Below are positions 55,085-63,727 of a stretch of 64,000 bases of DNA, in pieces (within the stretch, counting starts at the first letter, position 1; every line of letters starts with the position of its first letter). Origin of the DNA: Alistipes sp. (lineage in GTDB: Bacteria; Bacteroidota; Bacteroidia; Bacteroidales; Rikenellaceae); assembly GCA_017504265.1 (NCBI GenBank), contig JAFVRN010000020.1, positions 1 through 64,000 of the forward strand, written 5' to 3'. Below the pieces are notes generated by a model. The model worked only from the letters and a program-made list of their open reading frames with translations, was not told where the DNA came from and made no database searches. The translations under genes and the position numbers were made by a program.

Positions 55085-57298
55085 ATGAGATTTTTTAACT
55101 ATCTGACACTTTGTGTAATGATGTTGCTCGCAGCCTGCTCACAGGCCGATGTCGAGCAGAATTTCTACGCTCCACAAAGCGGCGAGGAGCTCCTCTACGT
55201 GCTAAGCGAGGAGGGCGATACTCGTGTTATGCTATCGGAGGGCAAGAGCATTTGGCAAAAGGATGACTATATGTCGGTATTCTACGGTACTGCAACAAAC
55301 CAGAAGTGGCAGTATCAGGGCGAGACAGGCAGCAACAAAGGTGTGCTACGTCCTGTTGGCGAGGGTGTTACAAAGGGCGAGGGCGATATTGTGGCTCTAT
55401 ACCCATACAACGAAAGCAATACGCTCAATGCCGAGAACTATACCGTAGGCAGCACTCTGCCTGCTACACAGAGCTACGTAGCCGACAGCTACGATCCGGC
55501 AAGCAACCTTATGGTTGCGCGAAGCAGCAACAGCACACTTGCCATGAAGAACCTTTGCGGCTGGTTGCGCCTTTCGCTGACAGGTAATGGCGAGAAGGTT
55601 GAGAGCATATTTATCAAGGGTAACAACGACGAGAAGCTTGCAGGCAGCATTACGGCAAACAGCTCGACAGCACTCTTGGAGCTTGCAACAGGCAACACTC
55701 ATAGCGAGGTGAATATGACGTGCGGCGAGGGTGTGACACTCTCTTCTAACGCCACCAACTTCTACGTGACACTGCCTCCACAGCAGTATAGCAAGGGTCT
55801 GACCGTCGTCATCAAGTGTAAAGATGGCAAGATTATGACCAAGACAACGAAGGCCATGACCATTGCCCGTAACACCATTCAGCCTATGGCAACTATCGCC
55901 TTTGCGGAGGATGTAGCCGAGGAGGAGGGTGAGGAGACGGTATACCCTGCCAACAATCAGATTTGGTATCTCACATATAGCGGTAGCCCTCTCACCATTA
56001 CAGACAATACGTTCGGAGCAAAGGTTGTAGAGCACGAGTTTGGTGCTTGCATTGGCGATGAATGTTACTCGTTCCAGTGCATAACCTTCGACAAGGATAT
56101 AACCTCTATCCCCGCTCAGGCATTGGCCAAAAACGAAGATATCGAGGTTATCTATCTTCCTCATAGCGTAAAGAGTATCGGTGCCGCAGCATTCTTTGGT
56201 TGCAAGATGCTTAGCGAGGTACACCTCGGCAAGGGCATAGAGAGCCTCGAGAATGGAGTCTTCACCAACTCTTCGCAGATTAAGAAGGTCTACTGCCGTG
56301 CCACAACGCCTCCGACCTTGGGCGAATATGTATTAATGGCGGATGGTGGCACTGGTTATGACTCCTACATACAGGCTATGGTATACGTACCTGCATCATC
56401 ACTTGACTCATACAAGAGTGCTTCACGCTGGAGTAAGTTTGCAGACTATATTCGTGGCTATGACTTTATCAATGGCAAGGAGGTTACCGCAGGTGGCAGC
56501 GAGGGCGGTGATACCAATATAAGCAACTTCAACCACCGCATATTGCTAATCGACCACACGGGTGCTAACTGTGGCTTCTGCCCTGTGGCCATCGACAGAC
56601 TATACGCTTTGGCCAATTACGCAGACCCCGCTTTTGACTTTTCGGACTACTATAATGAGGTACAATGTCATGGTGGCGACTTTGCCGGCGGTGACCCAGC
56701 CTATTCGGAAGCTGCCGATATAGTTGATAGATTCTATAAAGGAGCCGGTATTCTCAGGGGATACCCCACTTTTTCTATCAACTTCCGAGGAGGCAAGGTT
56801 GAAAGAGGCGGTTACAACTGGGAGTTTGTCGAGGTGAATATGAATCAGGCGTTCAAGACGCACAGAAAGTCTTTGGGAGCTGATGCCGGTATTAAGATTT
56901 CGAACAGCATATCATCGGATAAGATAAATATCGACATTGAGGTTACCTCTGCAAAGCTGCAGGAGTACAAGGTTACTGCTTGGGTTTTGGAGAACAACAT
57001 CTACTCACCCAACCAGAATGGAGCAACTACCGAGCGCCACAAGACCTACCACCACGCATTGCGTTACATAGCAGGAGCATACAGCACGTCGGATATCTCG
57101 GGTGATGCTCTTGGCACTATCGATGTAGGCAAGACCGCAAGCAAGTCTTACAGTGTGCCTATCAGCAGCTCGTGGGTAAGAAACAATTTGGAGGTTCTTG
57201 TTATTGTAAGTGCTCCCGACAGTTCGGGCAACTACGAGGTTGTAAATACCGCCGTATGCCCCATAAATTCTACGAAGGATTACGAATACTTGAAGTAA
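55085..57298 (+). CDS. Multidomain lipoprotein: fimbrillin-like, LRR_5-like and Omp28-like parts
   Basis: 737 residues with lipoprotein signal (MRFFNYLTLCVMMLLAAC, C18) followed by SQADVEQ. Part 1 (about 30-280) resembles Bacteroidales fimbrillin-like adhesins (DDYMSVFYGTATNQKWQYQG, DIVALYPYNESNTLNAENYT, LPATQSYVADSYDPASNLMV, FYVTLPPQQYSKGLTVVIKC). Part 2 (about 290-455) has BspA-type leucine-rich repeats (IEVIYLPHSVKSIGAAAFFG, LSEVHLGKGIESLENGVFTN). Part 3 (about 485-737) is Omp28-like with a thioredoxin-style HTGANCGFCPVAIDRLYALA motif (CGFC). Fusion of these three types in one gene is unusual; the CGFC may be redox active or structural. Probably surface exposed, with adhesion suggested by part 1. 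Confidence 0.8.
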   Translation: MRFFNYLTLCVMMLLAACSQADVEQNFYAPQSGEELLYVLSEEGDTRVMLSEGKSIWQKDDYMSVFYGTATNQKWQYQGETGSNKGVLRPVGEGVTKGEGDIVALYPYNESNTLNAENYTVGSTLPATQSYVADSYDPASNLMVARSSNSTLAMKNLCGWLRLSLTGNGEKVESIFIKGNNDEKLAGSITANSSTALLELATGNTHSEVNMTCGEGVTLSSNATNFYVTLPPQQYSKGLTVVIKCKDGKIMTKTTKAMTIARNTIQPMATIAFAEDVAEEEGEETVYPANNQIWYLTYSGSPLTITDNTFGAKVVEHEFGACIGDECYSFQCITFDKDITSIPAQALAKNEDIEVIYLPHSVKSIGAAAFFGCKMLSEVHLGKGIESLENGVFTNSSQIKKVYCRATTPPTLGEYVLMADGGTGYDSYIQAMVYVPASSLDSYKSASRWSKFADYIRGYDFINGKEVTAGGSEGGDTNISNFNHRILLIDHTGANCGFCPVAIDRLYALANYADPAFDFSDYYNEVQCHGGDFAGGDPAYSEAADIVDRFYKGAGILRGYPTFSINFRGGKVERGGYNWEFVEVNMNQAFKTHRKSLGADAGIKISNSISSDKINIDIEVTSAKLQEYKVTAWVLENNIYSPNQNGATTERHKTYHHALRYIAGAYSTSDISGDALGTIDVGKTASKSYSVPISSSWVRNNLEVLVIVSAPDSSGNYEVVNTAVCPINSTKDYEYLK

Positions 57299-57321
57299 TA
57301 ACCGACGCAGAATAGAGGTAG

Positions 57322-57361
57322 GCGGCCGACCGAATTAATCTTTTGGTCGGCCGCTTTATTT
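57322..57361 (+). terminator. Rho-independent terminator after the multidomain lipoprotein gene
   Basis: GCGGCCGACC (57322-57331) pairs with GGTCGGCCGC (57345-57354), then TTTATTT. Confidence 0.9.
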
Positions 57362-57394
57362 CTTTGTATGATAAATAAAAAATAACAAGAAATC

Positions 57395-57425
57395 TTTGAT
57401 TGTTACAAAATTAAATGTATATTTG
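57395..57425 (+). promoter_or_regulatory. Promoter of gcvH, with a leader hairpin
   Basis: TTTG at 57395-57398 and TATATTTG at 57418-57425, spacer 19 bases. An inverted repeat GTTGC..GGTG / CACC..GCAAC spans 57428-57454 at the start of the transcript, and might stabilise its 5' end. Confidence 0.75.
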
Positions 57426-57509
57426 TAGTTGCAGAGGTGGAATTTCACCGCAACTAAATAGACAGAGGACAATACTAACAAATAATAACTACTTAATACA
57501 AAGTTAATT

Positions 57510-57890
57510 ATGGCTAATGTACCTGCAAATTTGAAGTACTCTAACGACCACGAGTGGTGCCGTGTAGAGGGCGATGTTGCCGTTATCGGCATTACCGATT
57601 ATGCTCAGTCACAGTTGGGTGATATCGTCTTTGTAGACGTTCCTACCGTAGGCGAGACTATCGAGGCTAACGAGGTATTCGGCTCTATCGAGGCTGTTAA
57701 GACCGTATCTGACGCATTCTCTCCTGTTAGCGGCGAGGTGTTGGAGTTCAACGAGGCTGTCGAGGCTGACTCTTCACTTGTAAACAAGGATCCATATGGT
57801 GAGGGTTGGTTGATTAAGATTAAGATGTCTAACCCAGCAGAGGTAGAGGGCTTGCTCGATGCTGCTGCTTATGAGGCACTTATCGGCTAA
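57510..57890 (+). CDS. gcvH: Glycine cleavage system H protein
   Basis: Lipoyl carrier of the glycine cleavage system. 126 residues: [34 protein letters not shown], and the lipoylation site lysine in [20 protein letters not shown], with [14 protein letters not shown]. Its own promoter and terminator make it monocistronic; gcvP is 45 kb away on the other strand. Confidence 0.97.
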   Translation: MANVPANLKYSNDHEWCRVEGDVAVIGITDYAQSQLGDIVFVDVPTVGETIEANEVFGSIEAVKTVSDAFSPVSGEVLEFNEAVEADSSLVNKDPYGEGWLIKIKMSNPAEVEGLLDAAAYEALIG

Positions 57891-57912
57891 TCGTAGGGCG
57901 ATCTACCAACAT

Positions 57913-57947
57913 AAAAACTGCTCGGCATATATGTCGAGCAGTTTTTT
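57913..57947 (+). terminator. Rho-independent terminator after gcvH
   Basis: AAAAACTGCTCG (57913-57924) pairs with CGAGCAGTTTTT (57935-57946), stem loaded with A-T pairs into the T run; loop of 10 bases. Confidence 0.9.
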
Positions 57948-58008
57948 ATGTATAAGGTATTAATATTTTTGGAAAAATTTTTATATCTTTACCACAAATA
58001 TCTATTTT

Positions 58009-58842
58009 ATGTCCAAGAGTAGGGTTAATACGGTGTACGAAATTATTGTTGTGGGGGTATCTGCCATAGCCCTCTTCGCTATGCAGCATATCGTAGGAGA
58101 GTTCCCCGTGACACTCTTTCGCTTCCCGCTCAACATCCTCGTAGCAGCACTATGGTGTGCGTTATTGGTAGGCATATACCGCAAGCGTAGCACATCGAGA
58201 CTATCACAAGCATTGCTCTCGATGCGCGCCACCATACTTGCCCTATCGCTTATCATAACACTCGGCATAGTTCTCGGACTACAAGCAAAGCCTCATACAG
58301 AGTCGTGGCCTGTGGTAGGAGCTATACTCTTCGTATTGTCGCACCTCGTGCTTATAACCATACGTGGTGCAAGAGATGGCCAGCATCGGCTTCGCATACG
58401 TTTCCTACTCAACCACTTAGGCTTGATATTGGCCATAGGAGCAGGCTTTTGGGGCGCGCCCGACAGAGAGGAGCTGCGAGTTATTGTCGAGAGCGACAAG
58501 CCGACCAACGAGGCATACCGCAGCGATGGTAAGATGACGCTGCTTGACTACAATATGCAACTCAGCGACTTCGATATAGAGTACTACGATACGGGAACAC
58601 CATCGGCATTTAAGGCCGGTGTTGTGGTCGATGGCCGTGAGCAGACACTGCGTGTAAACCACCCCTATAACCGTACGCTGAGCGAAACAATATACCTTAT
58701 AAGCTACGACACGGAGCGTGGCGCAGATGCCCGCTACTGCATAGTGGAGGTGGTACGTGAGCCTTGGCGATGGCTGTCGGTGGCCGGCATTGTGATGCTT
58801 ATGGCGGGTGCTGTGCTAATGTTTATAGAGGGTAAGAGATAG
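58009..58842 (+). CDS. Cytochrome c biogenesis protein ResB-like
   Basis: 277 residues, four transmembrane segments near 10-30, 38-56, 75-95 and 100-118 and one at the end (about 255-272), with a periplasmic beta-rich domain in between (NHLGLILAIGAGFWGAPDRE, then LLDYNMQLSDFDIEYYDTGT, FKAGVVVDG). This matches the ResB (Ccs1) component of System II cytochrome c maturation, which works with CcsA to deliver haem. It is shorter than many ResB proteins. ccsA follows after 17 bases. Confidence 0.85.
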   Translation: MSKSRVNTVYEIIVVGVSAIALFAMQHIVGEFPVTLFRFPLNILVAALWCALLVGIYRKRSTSRLSQALLSMRATILALSLIITLGIVLGLQAKPHTESWPVVGAILFVLSHLVLITIRGARDGQHRLRIRFLLNHLGLILAIGAGFWGAPDREELRVIVESDKPTNEAYRSDGKMTLLDYNMQLSDFDIEYYDTGTPSAFKAGVVVDGREQTLRVNHPYNRTLSETIYLISYDTERGADARYCIVEVVREPWRWLSVAGIVMLMAGAVLMFIEGKR

Positions 58843-58859
58843 TATAACAATAGTTTAGG

Positions 58860-59642
58860 ATGATACTTGGTTGGAACATATTTCCTTGGGTTGCGGCAGT
58901 AGCTGTGCTACTCTCGGTGGTGGCTGCCGTATGCTCGGCACTACCCTCGGAGCGTGGCAGACATATGGCCATATACTCGGCGATAGGAGGTATTGTCGTA
59001 ATGGCCGCCTTCGTGGTGATGCTGTGGCTGACACTCGACCGCCCACCACTACGCACGATGGGCGAGACACGCCTATGGTACTCGCTATTCCTGCTCTTAG
59101 CAGGAGCACTAACCTACATACGTTGGCGTTATCGCTGGATAATGAGTTTCTCGACCCTGCTGGCCACCGTATTTATCATCATCAACATCGCCAAGCCCGA
59201 ACTCCACGACCATACCCTTATGCCGGCATTGCAGAGTCCATGGTTTATACCGCACGTATCGGTATATATGTTCTCATACTCGCTACTCGGCTGCGCGACA
59301 CTGCTCTCGCTATATGCACTGTGGCGACCGACCAAGGAGCTGGATATGGCGATTGAGCGTGTGCTTATCTCGGGCATCGCCTTCTTTACGATAGGCATGC
59401 TCAGCGGCTCGCTATGGGCCAAGGAGGCGTGGGGCACATATTGGAATTGGGATGCCAAGGAGGCGTGGGCAGCCGCTACGTGGGGTCTATACCTGCTGGC
59501 ACTGCACCTTACTCCGCAACGCCGAAGAGTATACTACGTGGTGATAATCATTGCGTTTATCGGCTTACAGATGTGTTGGTGGGGCGTAAACTATCTGCCC
59601 TCGGCAGCCGGCAGCGAACATACCTATACGATGCAAAACTAA
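58860..59642 (+). CDS. ccsA: Cytochrome c biogenesis protein CcsA
   Basis: 260 residues, about eight transmembrane segments. The haem-handling tryptophan-rich motif is WGTYWNWDAKEAWAAATW (WWD family), with histidines in TLMPALQSPWFIPHVSVYMFSYS-type segments (FIPHVSVYMFSYSLLGCATL) and in LALHLTPQRRR. It acts with ResB to present haem for ligation to CxxCH sites. It is directly before the peroxidase gene, whose product needs this machinery. Confidence 0.93.
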   Translation: MILGWNIFPWVAAVAVLLSVVAAVCSALPSERGRHMAIYSAIGGIVVMAAFVVMLWLTLDRPPLRTMGETRLWYSLFLLLAGALTYIRWRYRWIMSFSTLLATVFIIINIAKPELHDHTLMPALQSPWFIPHVSVYMFSYSLLGCATLLSLYALWRPTKELDMAIERVLISGIAFFTIGMLSGSLWAKEAWGTYWNWDAKEAWAAATWGLYLLALHLTPQRRRVYYVVIIIAFIGLQMCWWGVNYLPSAAGSEHTYTMQN

Positions 59643-59689
59643 TGATTTAATAGATAGAATATAATGTAAACCCTTAAAAAACAGTTACG

Positions 59690-61108
59690 ATGAAGAAGTT
59701 TAGACTATTACTTATTGCGACGCTTGTAGTCGCTGTGGCACTTGTCGTAGCCTATCGTCTTGTGAACACCACTCCAAATGAGGATTTGCCCTTGGAGAAG
59801 CGTGTACTTGCGATACTTAATGATGGCGGATGCCTTAGTTGCCACTCTGCCAATCCCGACCTTCCCTTCTACGCCTCATTGCCCGTAGCCAAGAGCGTGG
59901 TTATGAAGGATGTGAATGAGGGCTACCGTGCCTACGATATCGAGCCACTTATGGAGGCTCTGCGCAGTGGCACACTGCCTAATCCCGTAGATGTAGCCAA
60001 GGTTGAGAAGGTGGCCATAGATAAGCGTATGCCTATGGCTAAGTACTATCTTATGCACTGGGGCAGCCAGATGACCAACGCCAAGCGCGACATCATCGTC
60101 GAGTGGGCTACCGACTACCGCACGGCATACTACGCCGACGGCCTCTACGGCGAGCGTGCCGGAGAGCCTATACGCCCCATTCAGCCGGCAACGAACATCG
60201 ACGACCGCAAGGCGAAGCTCGGCTTCGAGCTATACCACGACACACGCCTATCGGTGGACAACACCATATCGTGCGCCTCGTGCCACGGTCTTAACACCGG
60301 CGGTGTCGATAACAAACAGTACTCGGATGGTGTAGAGGGACGTATGGGTGGCGTGAATGCTCCTACGGTATACAACGCTGTATACAACTTCGTACAGTTC
60401 TGGGATGGTCGCGCACGTACGCTTGCCGAGCAGGCTGCAGGCCCTCCACTCAACCCTGTGGAGATGGCCTCAACATCCTTCGACGAGATTATAGCAAAGC
60501 TCGAAAAAGATGACCTCTATGTTGCTGCCTTCAACTCTATATATGGCGACGGTATCACCGAGGCCAATATTACAGATGCCATCGAGGAGTTCGAGCGCAC
60601 GTTGGTTACACCCAACTCGGCATTCGACAGATGGTTGCTTGGCGATAATAGTGCCATTGGCGAGGAGGAGTTACGAGGATATGCCCTCTTCAAGGAGTAT
60701 AACTGTGCTACATGCCACGTAGGTGCAAACCTCGGTGGTGAGTCGTATGAGCTTATGGGCTTGCGCCGCCACTACTTTGCTGACCGCGGTATGGAGCTTA
60801 CCATAGAGGATAACGGCCGCTTCAAGGAGACACAGCAGGAGCGTGACCGTCACCGCTTCAAGGTGCCGGGTCTGCGTAATATCGAACTTACGTGGCCATA
60901 TTATCACGACGGCACACGCCTTACTATGGACGAGGCTGTACGTGATATGGCTCGCTACCAATCCGACGTAGACCTTACAGACGACGAGGTGGAGAGCATC
61001 GTAGCCTTCCTACGCTCACTAACAGGCGAGTACAACGGCACGAAACTTACCAACGTAAATATGTATGGTGAGATATTCGACCACGACCATGACCACGACC
61101 ACGAATAG
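59690..61108 (+). CDS. Triheme cytochrome c peroxidase (CcpA/MauG family)
   Basis: 472 residues with an N-terminal membrane anchor or signal (about 4-24) and three haem c sites: C48-LSCH52, C195-ASCH199 and YNCATCHV near 340. The last two belong to the di-haem peroxidase core (FELYHDTRLSVDNTISCASC, GVNAPTVYNAVYNFVQFWDG, FKVPGLRNIELTWPYYHDGT); the first is an extra N-terminal haem domain, as in some Bacteroidetes peroxidases where it may take electrons from the quinol pool. It should reduce H2O2 in the periplasm. The C terminus is a His/Asp stretch (HDHDHDHE). Cotranscription with resB and ccsA is likely (47-base gap). Confidence 0.92.
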   Translation: MKKFRLLLIATLVVAVALVVAYRLVNTTPNEDLPLEKRVLAILNDGGCLSCHSANPDLPFYASLPVAKSVVMKDVNEGYRAYDIEPLMEALRSGTLPNPVDVAKVEKVAIDKRMPMAKYYLMHWGSQMTNAKRDIIVEWATDYRTAYYADGLYGERAGEPIRPIQPATNIDDRKAKLGFELYHDTRLSVDNTISCASCHGLNTGGVDNKQYSDGVEGRMGGVNAPTVYNAVYNFVQFWDGRARTLAEQAAGPPLNPVEMASTSFDEIIAKLEKDDLYVAAFNSIYGDGITEANITDAIEEFERTLVTPNSAFDRWLLGDNSAIGEEELRGYALFKEYNCATCHVGANLGGESYELMGLRRHYFADRGMELTIEDNGRFKETQQERDRHRFKVPGLRNIELTWPYYHDGTRLTMDEAVRDMARYQSDVDLTDDEVESIVAFLRSLTGEYNGTKLTNVNMYGEIFDHDHDHDHE

Positions 61109-61140
61109 TAGTCGAGGTGCGGAGATATCGAAAGCATAAA

Positions 61141-61177
61141 ATAATATAGGGCATCACTTGATGCCCTATATTATTTT
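61141..61177. terminator. Two-way terminator between peroxidase and transglutaminase-like genes
   Basis: A perfect 16-bp inverted repeat (ATAATATAGGGCATCA at 61141-61156 and its complement at 61159-61174, two-base loop) is followed by TTT. TGATGCCCTA occurs a third time at 61182-61191, reaching the stop codon of the convergent gene. Confidence 0.85.
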
Positions 61178-61189
61178 ATGTGTGATGCC

Positions 61190-62401
61190 CTACTTGAGCG
61201 ATATCGCTACTGTCACAGGCTCCTCGCCAAGCGATACGCTAAGACGTTGCAACTCGCCCTCGGCATTGTAGTAGCGCAGCTCGTACTCCTGATTTTTGGG
61301 CAGCAGCACAGAGAACATATCGTTCATATCACGCAACGGGCCTGCTGTAAGACCGCCGCCCATCTGCTCCGTGCCCCAAAATACATCGACACCCATAGCC
61401 ACACGGTCACCCGACTGCTCACGCTTAGCGGCATCGGCATATCCGGCAATACGCAAGAATGTGTGTGTGCCGGCCTCCAAATGGCGCGTATACTGCTCGT
61501 AGGCAAGCTCAACGTATCTATCCGTGACATTCTCTGCACCTATCCATTGAGGCAGATCCTCGATAGCAACACCCTCCTCGGCTCCGCACCACACCATAGG
61601 AAACCAATCCTCGGCCTTGCCGAAGTGCGTAGCATAAATGGCATAGGTGCGGTCATCGGCATTAGCCTTTGAGGCATCAGCCATAAACCATAGGTGGTCG
61701 AGTTTCGATGGCATATAGAACTCCGTAACACGCCACTCGCCATCCAACCACACCTCGGTCCAGCTGTGGTTACCGCGGTTGTCGTGCCACGATGCTGTGC
61801 CTGCGAAGCGGGCGGGAATACCCACCGAGCGCAGTGCATCTACAAGCAGAATGGCCAGACCCGTACACGATGCCATACCCTGTCGCATAGACTCCTTTGG
61901 ACTTTGGTTGGTCTTCTCACGCAACGTATTATAGTCCACGCCTGTCATACGTGGCAGATTACCATTGACAACATCGATAGCCTCGGCCATGGTAGCGCAC
62001 TCGGCAACAGCCGGAGCAAACAGCTCGTACAGCTCCTTACGCCACGCATCGCGCACCTCATCGACAACATAGTAGGGCAATACGTCGCTTAGGTATATCT
62101 CCTCGGGAACATCTGCCGACCAGGGAAACTCCTTGCGGGCACGTGCCGCATACTCCACATTCTCACGCAGCAAATCCAACGACATCGTATCACGGTCACC
62201 GGCAGGCATATAGAGTAACAGGTGCTCCATATCTTGCTTCGAACCATCGGGCGTGGACTCATACAACGATACAAGCTCCTCGTAACGCTCCGAGCTTTTG
62301 AGCACCTCGTCGAGTTCGGCACTGACACCACCCCTCGAAAATAGTATCAAGGCAAGGGCAACACCCACGCCGATACCAAATAGAAATAGGTTTTTTCTCA
62401 T
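61190..62401 (-). CDS. Transglutaminase-like superfamily protein
   Basis: 403 residues with an N-terminal signal or anchor (MRKNLFLFGIGVGVALALILF). The papain-like triad is visible: Cys in MRQGMASCTGLAILLVDALR, His in DNRGNHSWTEVWLDGEWRV and Asp in SKLDHLWFMADA. The C-terminal ~110 residues form a beta-rich region (GGGLTAGPLRDMNDMFSVLL, YELRYYNAEGELQRLSVSLG). Members can be peptidases or cross-linking enzymes; this one is probably a periplasmic or surface peptidase. cutC lies four bases upstream. Confidence 0.88.
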   Translation of the reverse strand: MRKNLFLFGIGVGVALALILFSRGGVSAELDEVLKSSERYEELVSLYESTPDGSKQDMEHLLLYMPAGDRDTMSLDLLRENVEYAARARKEFPWSADVPEEIYLSDVLPYYVVDEVRDAWRKELYELFAPAVAECATMAEAIDVVNGNLPRMTGVDYNTLREKTNQSPKESMRQGMASCTGLAILLVDALRSVGIPARFAGTASWHDNRGNHSWTEVWLDGEWRVTEFYMPSKLDHLWFMADASKANADDRTYAIYATHFGKAEDWFPMVWCGAEEGVAIEDLPQWIGAENVTDRYVELAYEQYTRHLEAGTHTFLRIAGYADAAKREQSGDRVAMGVDVFWGTEQMGGGLTAGPLRDMNDMFSVLLPKNQEYELRYYNAEGELQRLSVSLGEEPVTVAISLK

Positions 62402-62405
62402 ATAT

Positions 62406-63140
62406 CTAACGATTTAGTAGTTTTAGTATTGCTATCACCTCCTCTTCGTCCACCATACGCAATGCGAACTCATCAACCGAGGATACACCACCCATCGAAA
62501 TACGAGGATTGCGATAGCGCATACCGCCCGCCACCATCCTCTTTGCGCTGAAATGGAGCGCATCGACACCCGTGGCCGCCAGCTCTGCGGCATTCGACGA
62601 CAAGACTCCGCTGCCGGCCATAATCTCCACCCGTCCTGCGGCAATATCGACCGCACGACGTATGTTATCAATGCCGTCAATAGCCTTGTCGTAACCGCCG
62701 GAGGTGAGTATACGACAACAGCCCGCAGCTATAACATCCTCAACGGCCTTCGCATAATCTTCGGTCATATCCACAGCACGGTGAAACGTGGTCTCCATAC
62801 CCTCCGAGGCCTCGACAAGCTGTCGGGTGCGCTCCACATCTACACGGCCATCGGCCGTAAGTATGCCAAAGACCACGCCCGTAGCACCTGCACGTCGGGC
62901 ATACTCCACATCTCGGAGCATCGTGCAGAACTCATCGTCGGAATAGAGGAAATCGCCACCACGCGGACGTATCATCACCGAGAGATCAAGACCCTCGATA
63001 TCGGCGACACGCTCGATAGTTGCCATAGAGGGTGTCACACCGCCATCCGAGGGCGAAGCACACAACTCGACACGGTCTACACCAAGGCGTTGCGCAACAC
63101 GACACGCATCAACCGAATATGCACATAACTCTACTTTCAT
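62406..63140 (-). CDS. cutC: CutC family protein
   Basis: 244-residue TIM-barrel protein named for copper homeostasis, though the metal role is disputed. Signature motifs: VELCAYSVDACRVAQRLGVD, RVELCASPSDGGVTPS, VMIRPRGGDFLYSDDE, TFHRAVDM, RILTSGG and IMAGSGVLSSNAAEL. It starts two bases after the LuxR-type regulator gene, so both are in one leftward unit. Confidence 0.93.
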   Translation of the reverse strand: MKVELCAYSVDACRVAQRLGVDRVELCASPSDGGVTPSMATIERVADIEGLDLSVMIRPRGGDFLYSDDEFCTMLRDVEYARRAGATGVVFGILTADGRVDVERTRQLVEASEGMETTFHRAVDMTEDYAKAVEDVIAAGCCRILTSGGYDKAIDGIDNIRRAVDIAAGRVEIMAGSGVLSSNAAELAATGVDALHFSAKRMVAGGMRYRNPRISMGGVSSVDEFALRMVDEEEVIAILKLLNR

Positions 63141-63142
63141 AT

Positions 63143-63718
63143 CTATATCTGTTCACTGTTAATCAGCTTGTTAAGCACGGCATATACCGTAAGGCCTGCC
63201 ACCGAGCGGATACCCGTCTTGTGGACTATATTCTTGCGGTGCGAAATCACCGTATGCGGCGATATGTTAAGCTCCGAGGCTATCTCCTTGTTTGTGAAGC
63301 CGCGCGCCACGAGTATCAGCACATCGCGTTCACGCTCCGAGAGCTCGTGACTCTCGGCATAGCTCGGCTCGATGGGGGTATCTGCCGCCTCGTGCATGGC
63401 ACGCACTATCTCCTCCGAAGAGCTGTATATCGATACCACAGCGGCAAAACGACGCAACGCCTCGGACGACATCAAGCCACTCTGCACAACGATAATCGGG
63501 ATAGCATCCCACTCCGAAAGTGAGGCTACATCCGAAATAAGTGTGTGCGACAGGAAGATAAGGTCTATATCGTTACGTATTGCTCGGTGTGATGACAGCT
63601 CGGCAAGCGTCGTGCAACAGCACACCACCTCGGCCTCTCCACATCTTGTCAATATCGCTGTTATGCCCTCGCCAACAACCGTGGCCGGCTCGACGATAGC
63701 TATACGGTAACGCTTCAT
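63143..63718 (-). CDS. LuxR-type regulator with degenerate receiver domain
   Basis: 191 residues. The C-terminal ~60 residues are a LuxR/NarL helix-turn-helix (LSERERDVLILVARGFTNKE, SPHTVISHRKNIVHK). The N-terminal ~115 residues resemble a response-regulator receiver (IAIVEPATVVGEGITAIL) but the acidic pair is reduced to a single Glu (IVEP) and the phosphorylation site segment reads DLIFLSHTL, without the usual Asp at the end of the strand. It is therefore probably controlled without classical phosphorylation. The neighbouring hemerythrin-like gene suggests response to oxygen or nitrosative stress (inference). Confidence 0.85.
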   Translation of the reverse strand: MKRYRIAIVEPATVVGEGITAILTRCGEAEVVCCCTTLAELSSHRAIRNDIDLIFLSHTLISDVASLSEWDAIPIIVVQSGLMSSEALRRFAAVVSIYSSSEEIVRAMHEAADTPIEPSYAESHELSERERDVLILVARGFTNKEIASELNISPHTVISHRKNIVHKTGIRSVAGLTVYAVLNKLINSEQI

Positions 63719-63727
63719 ACTAACATA

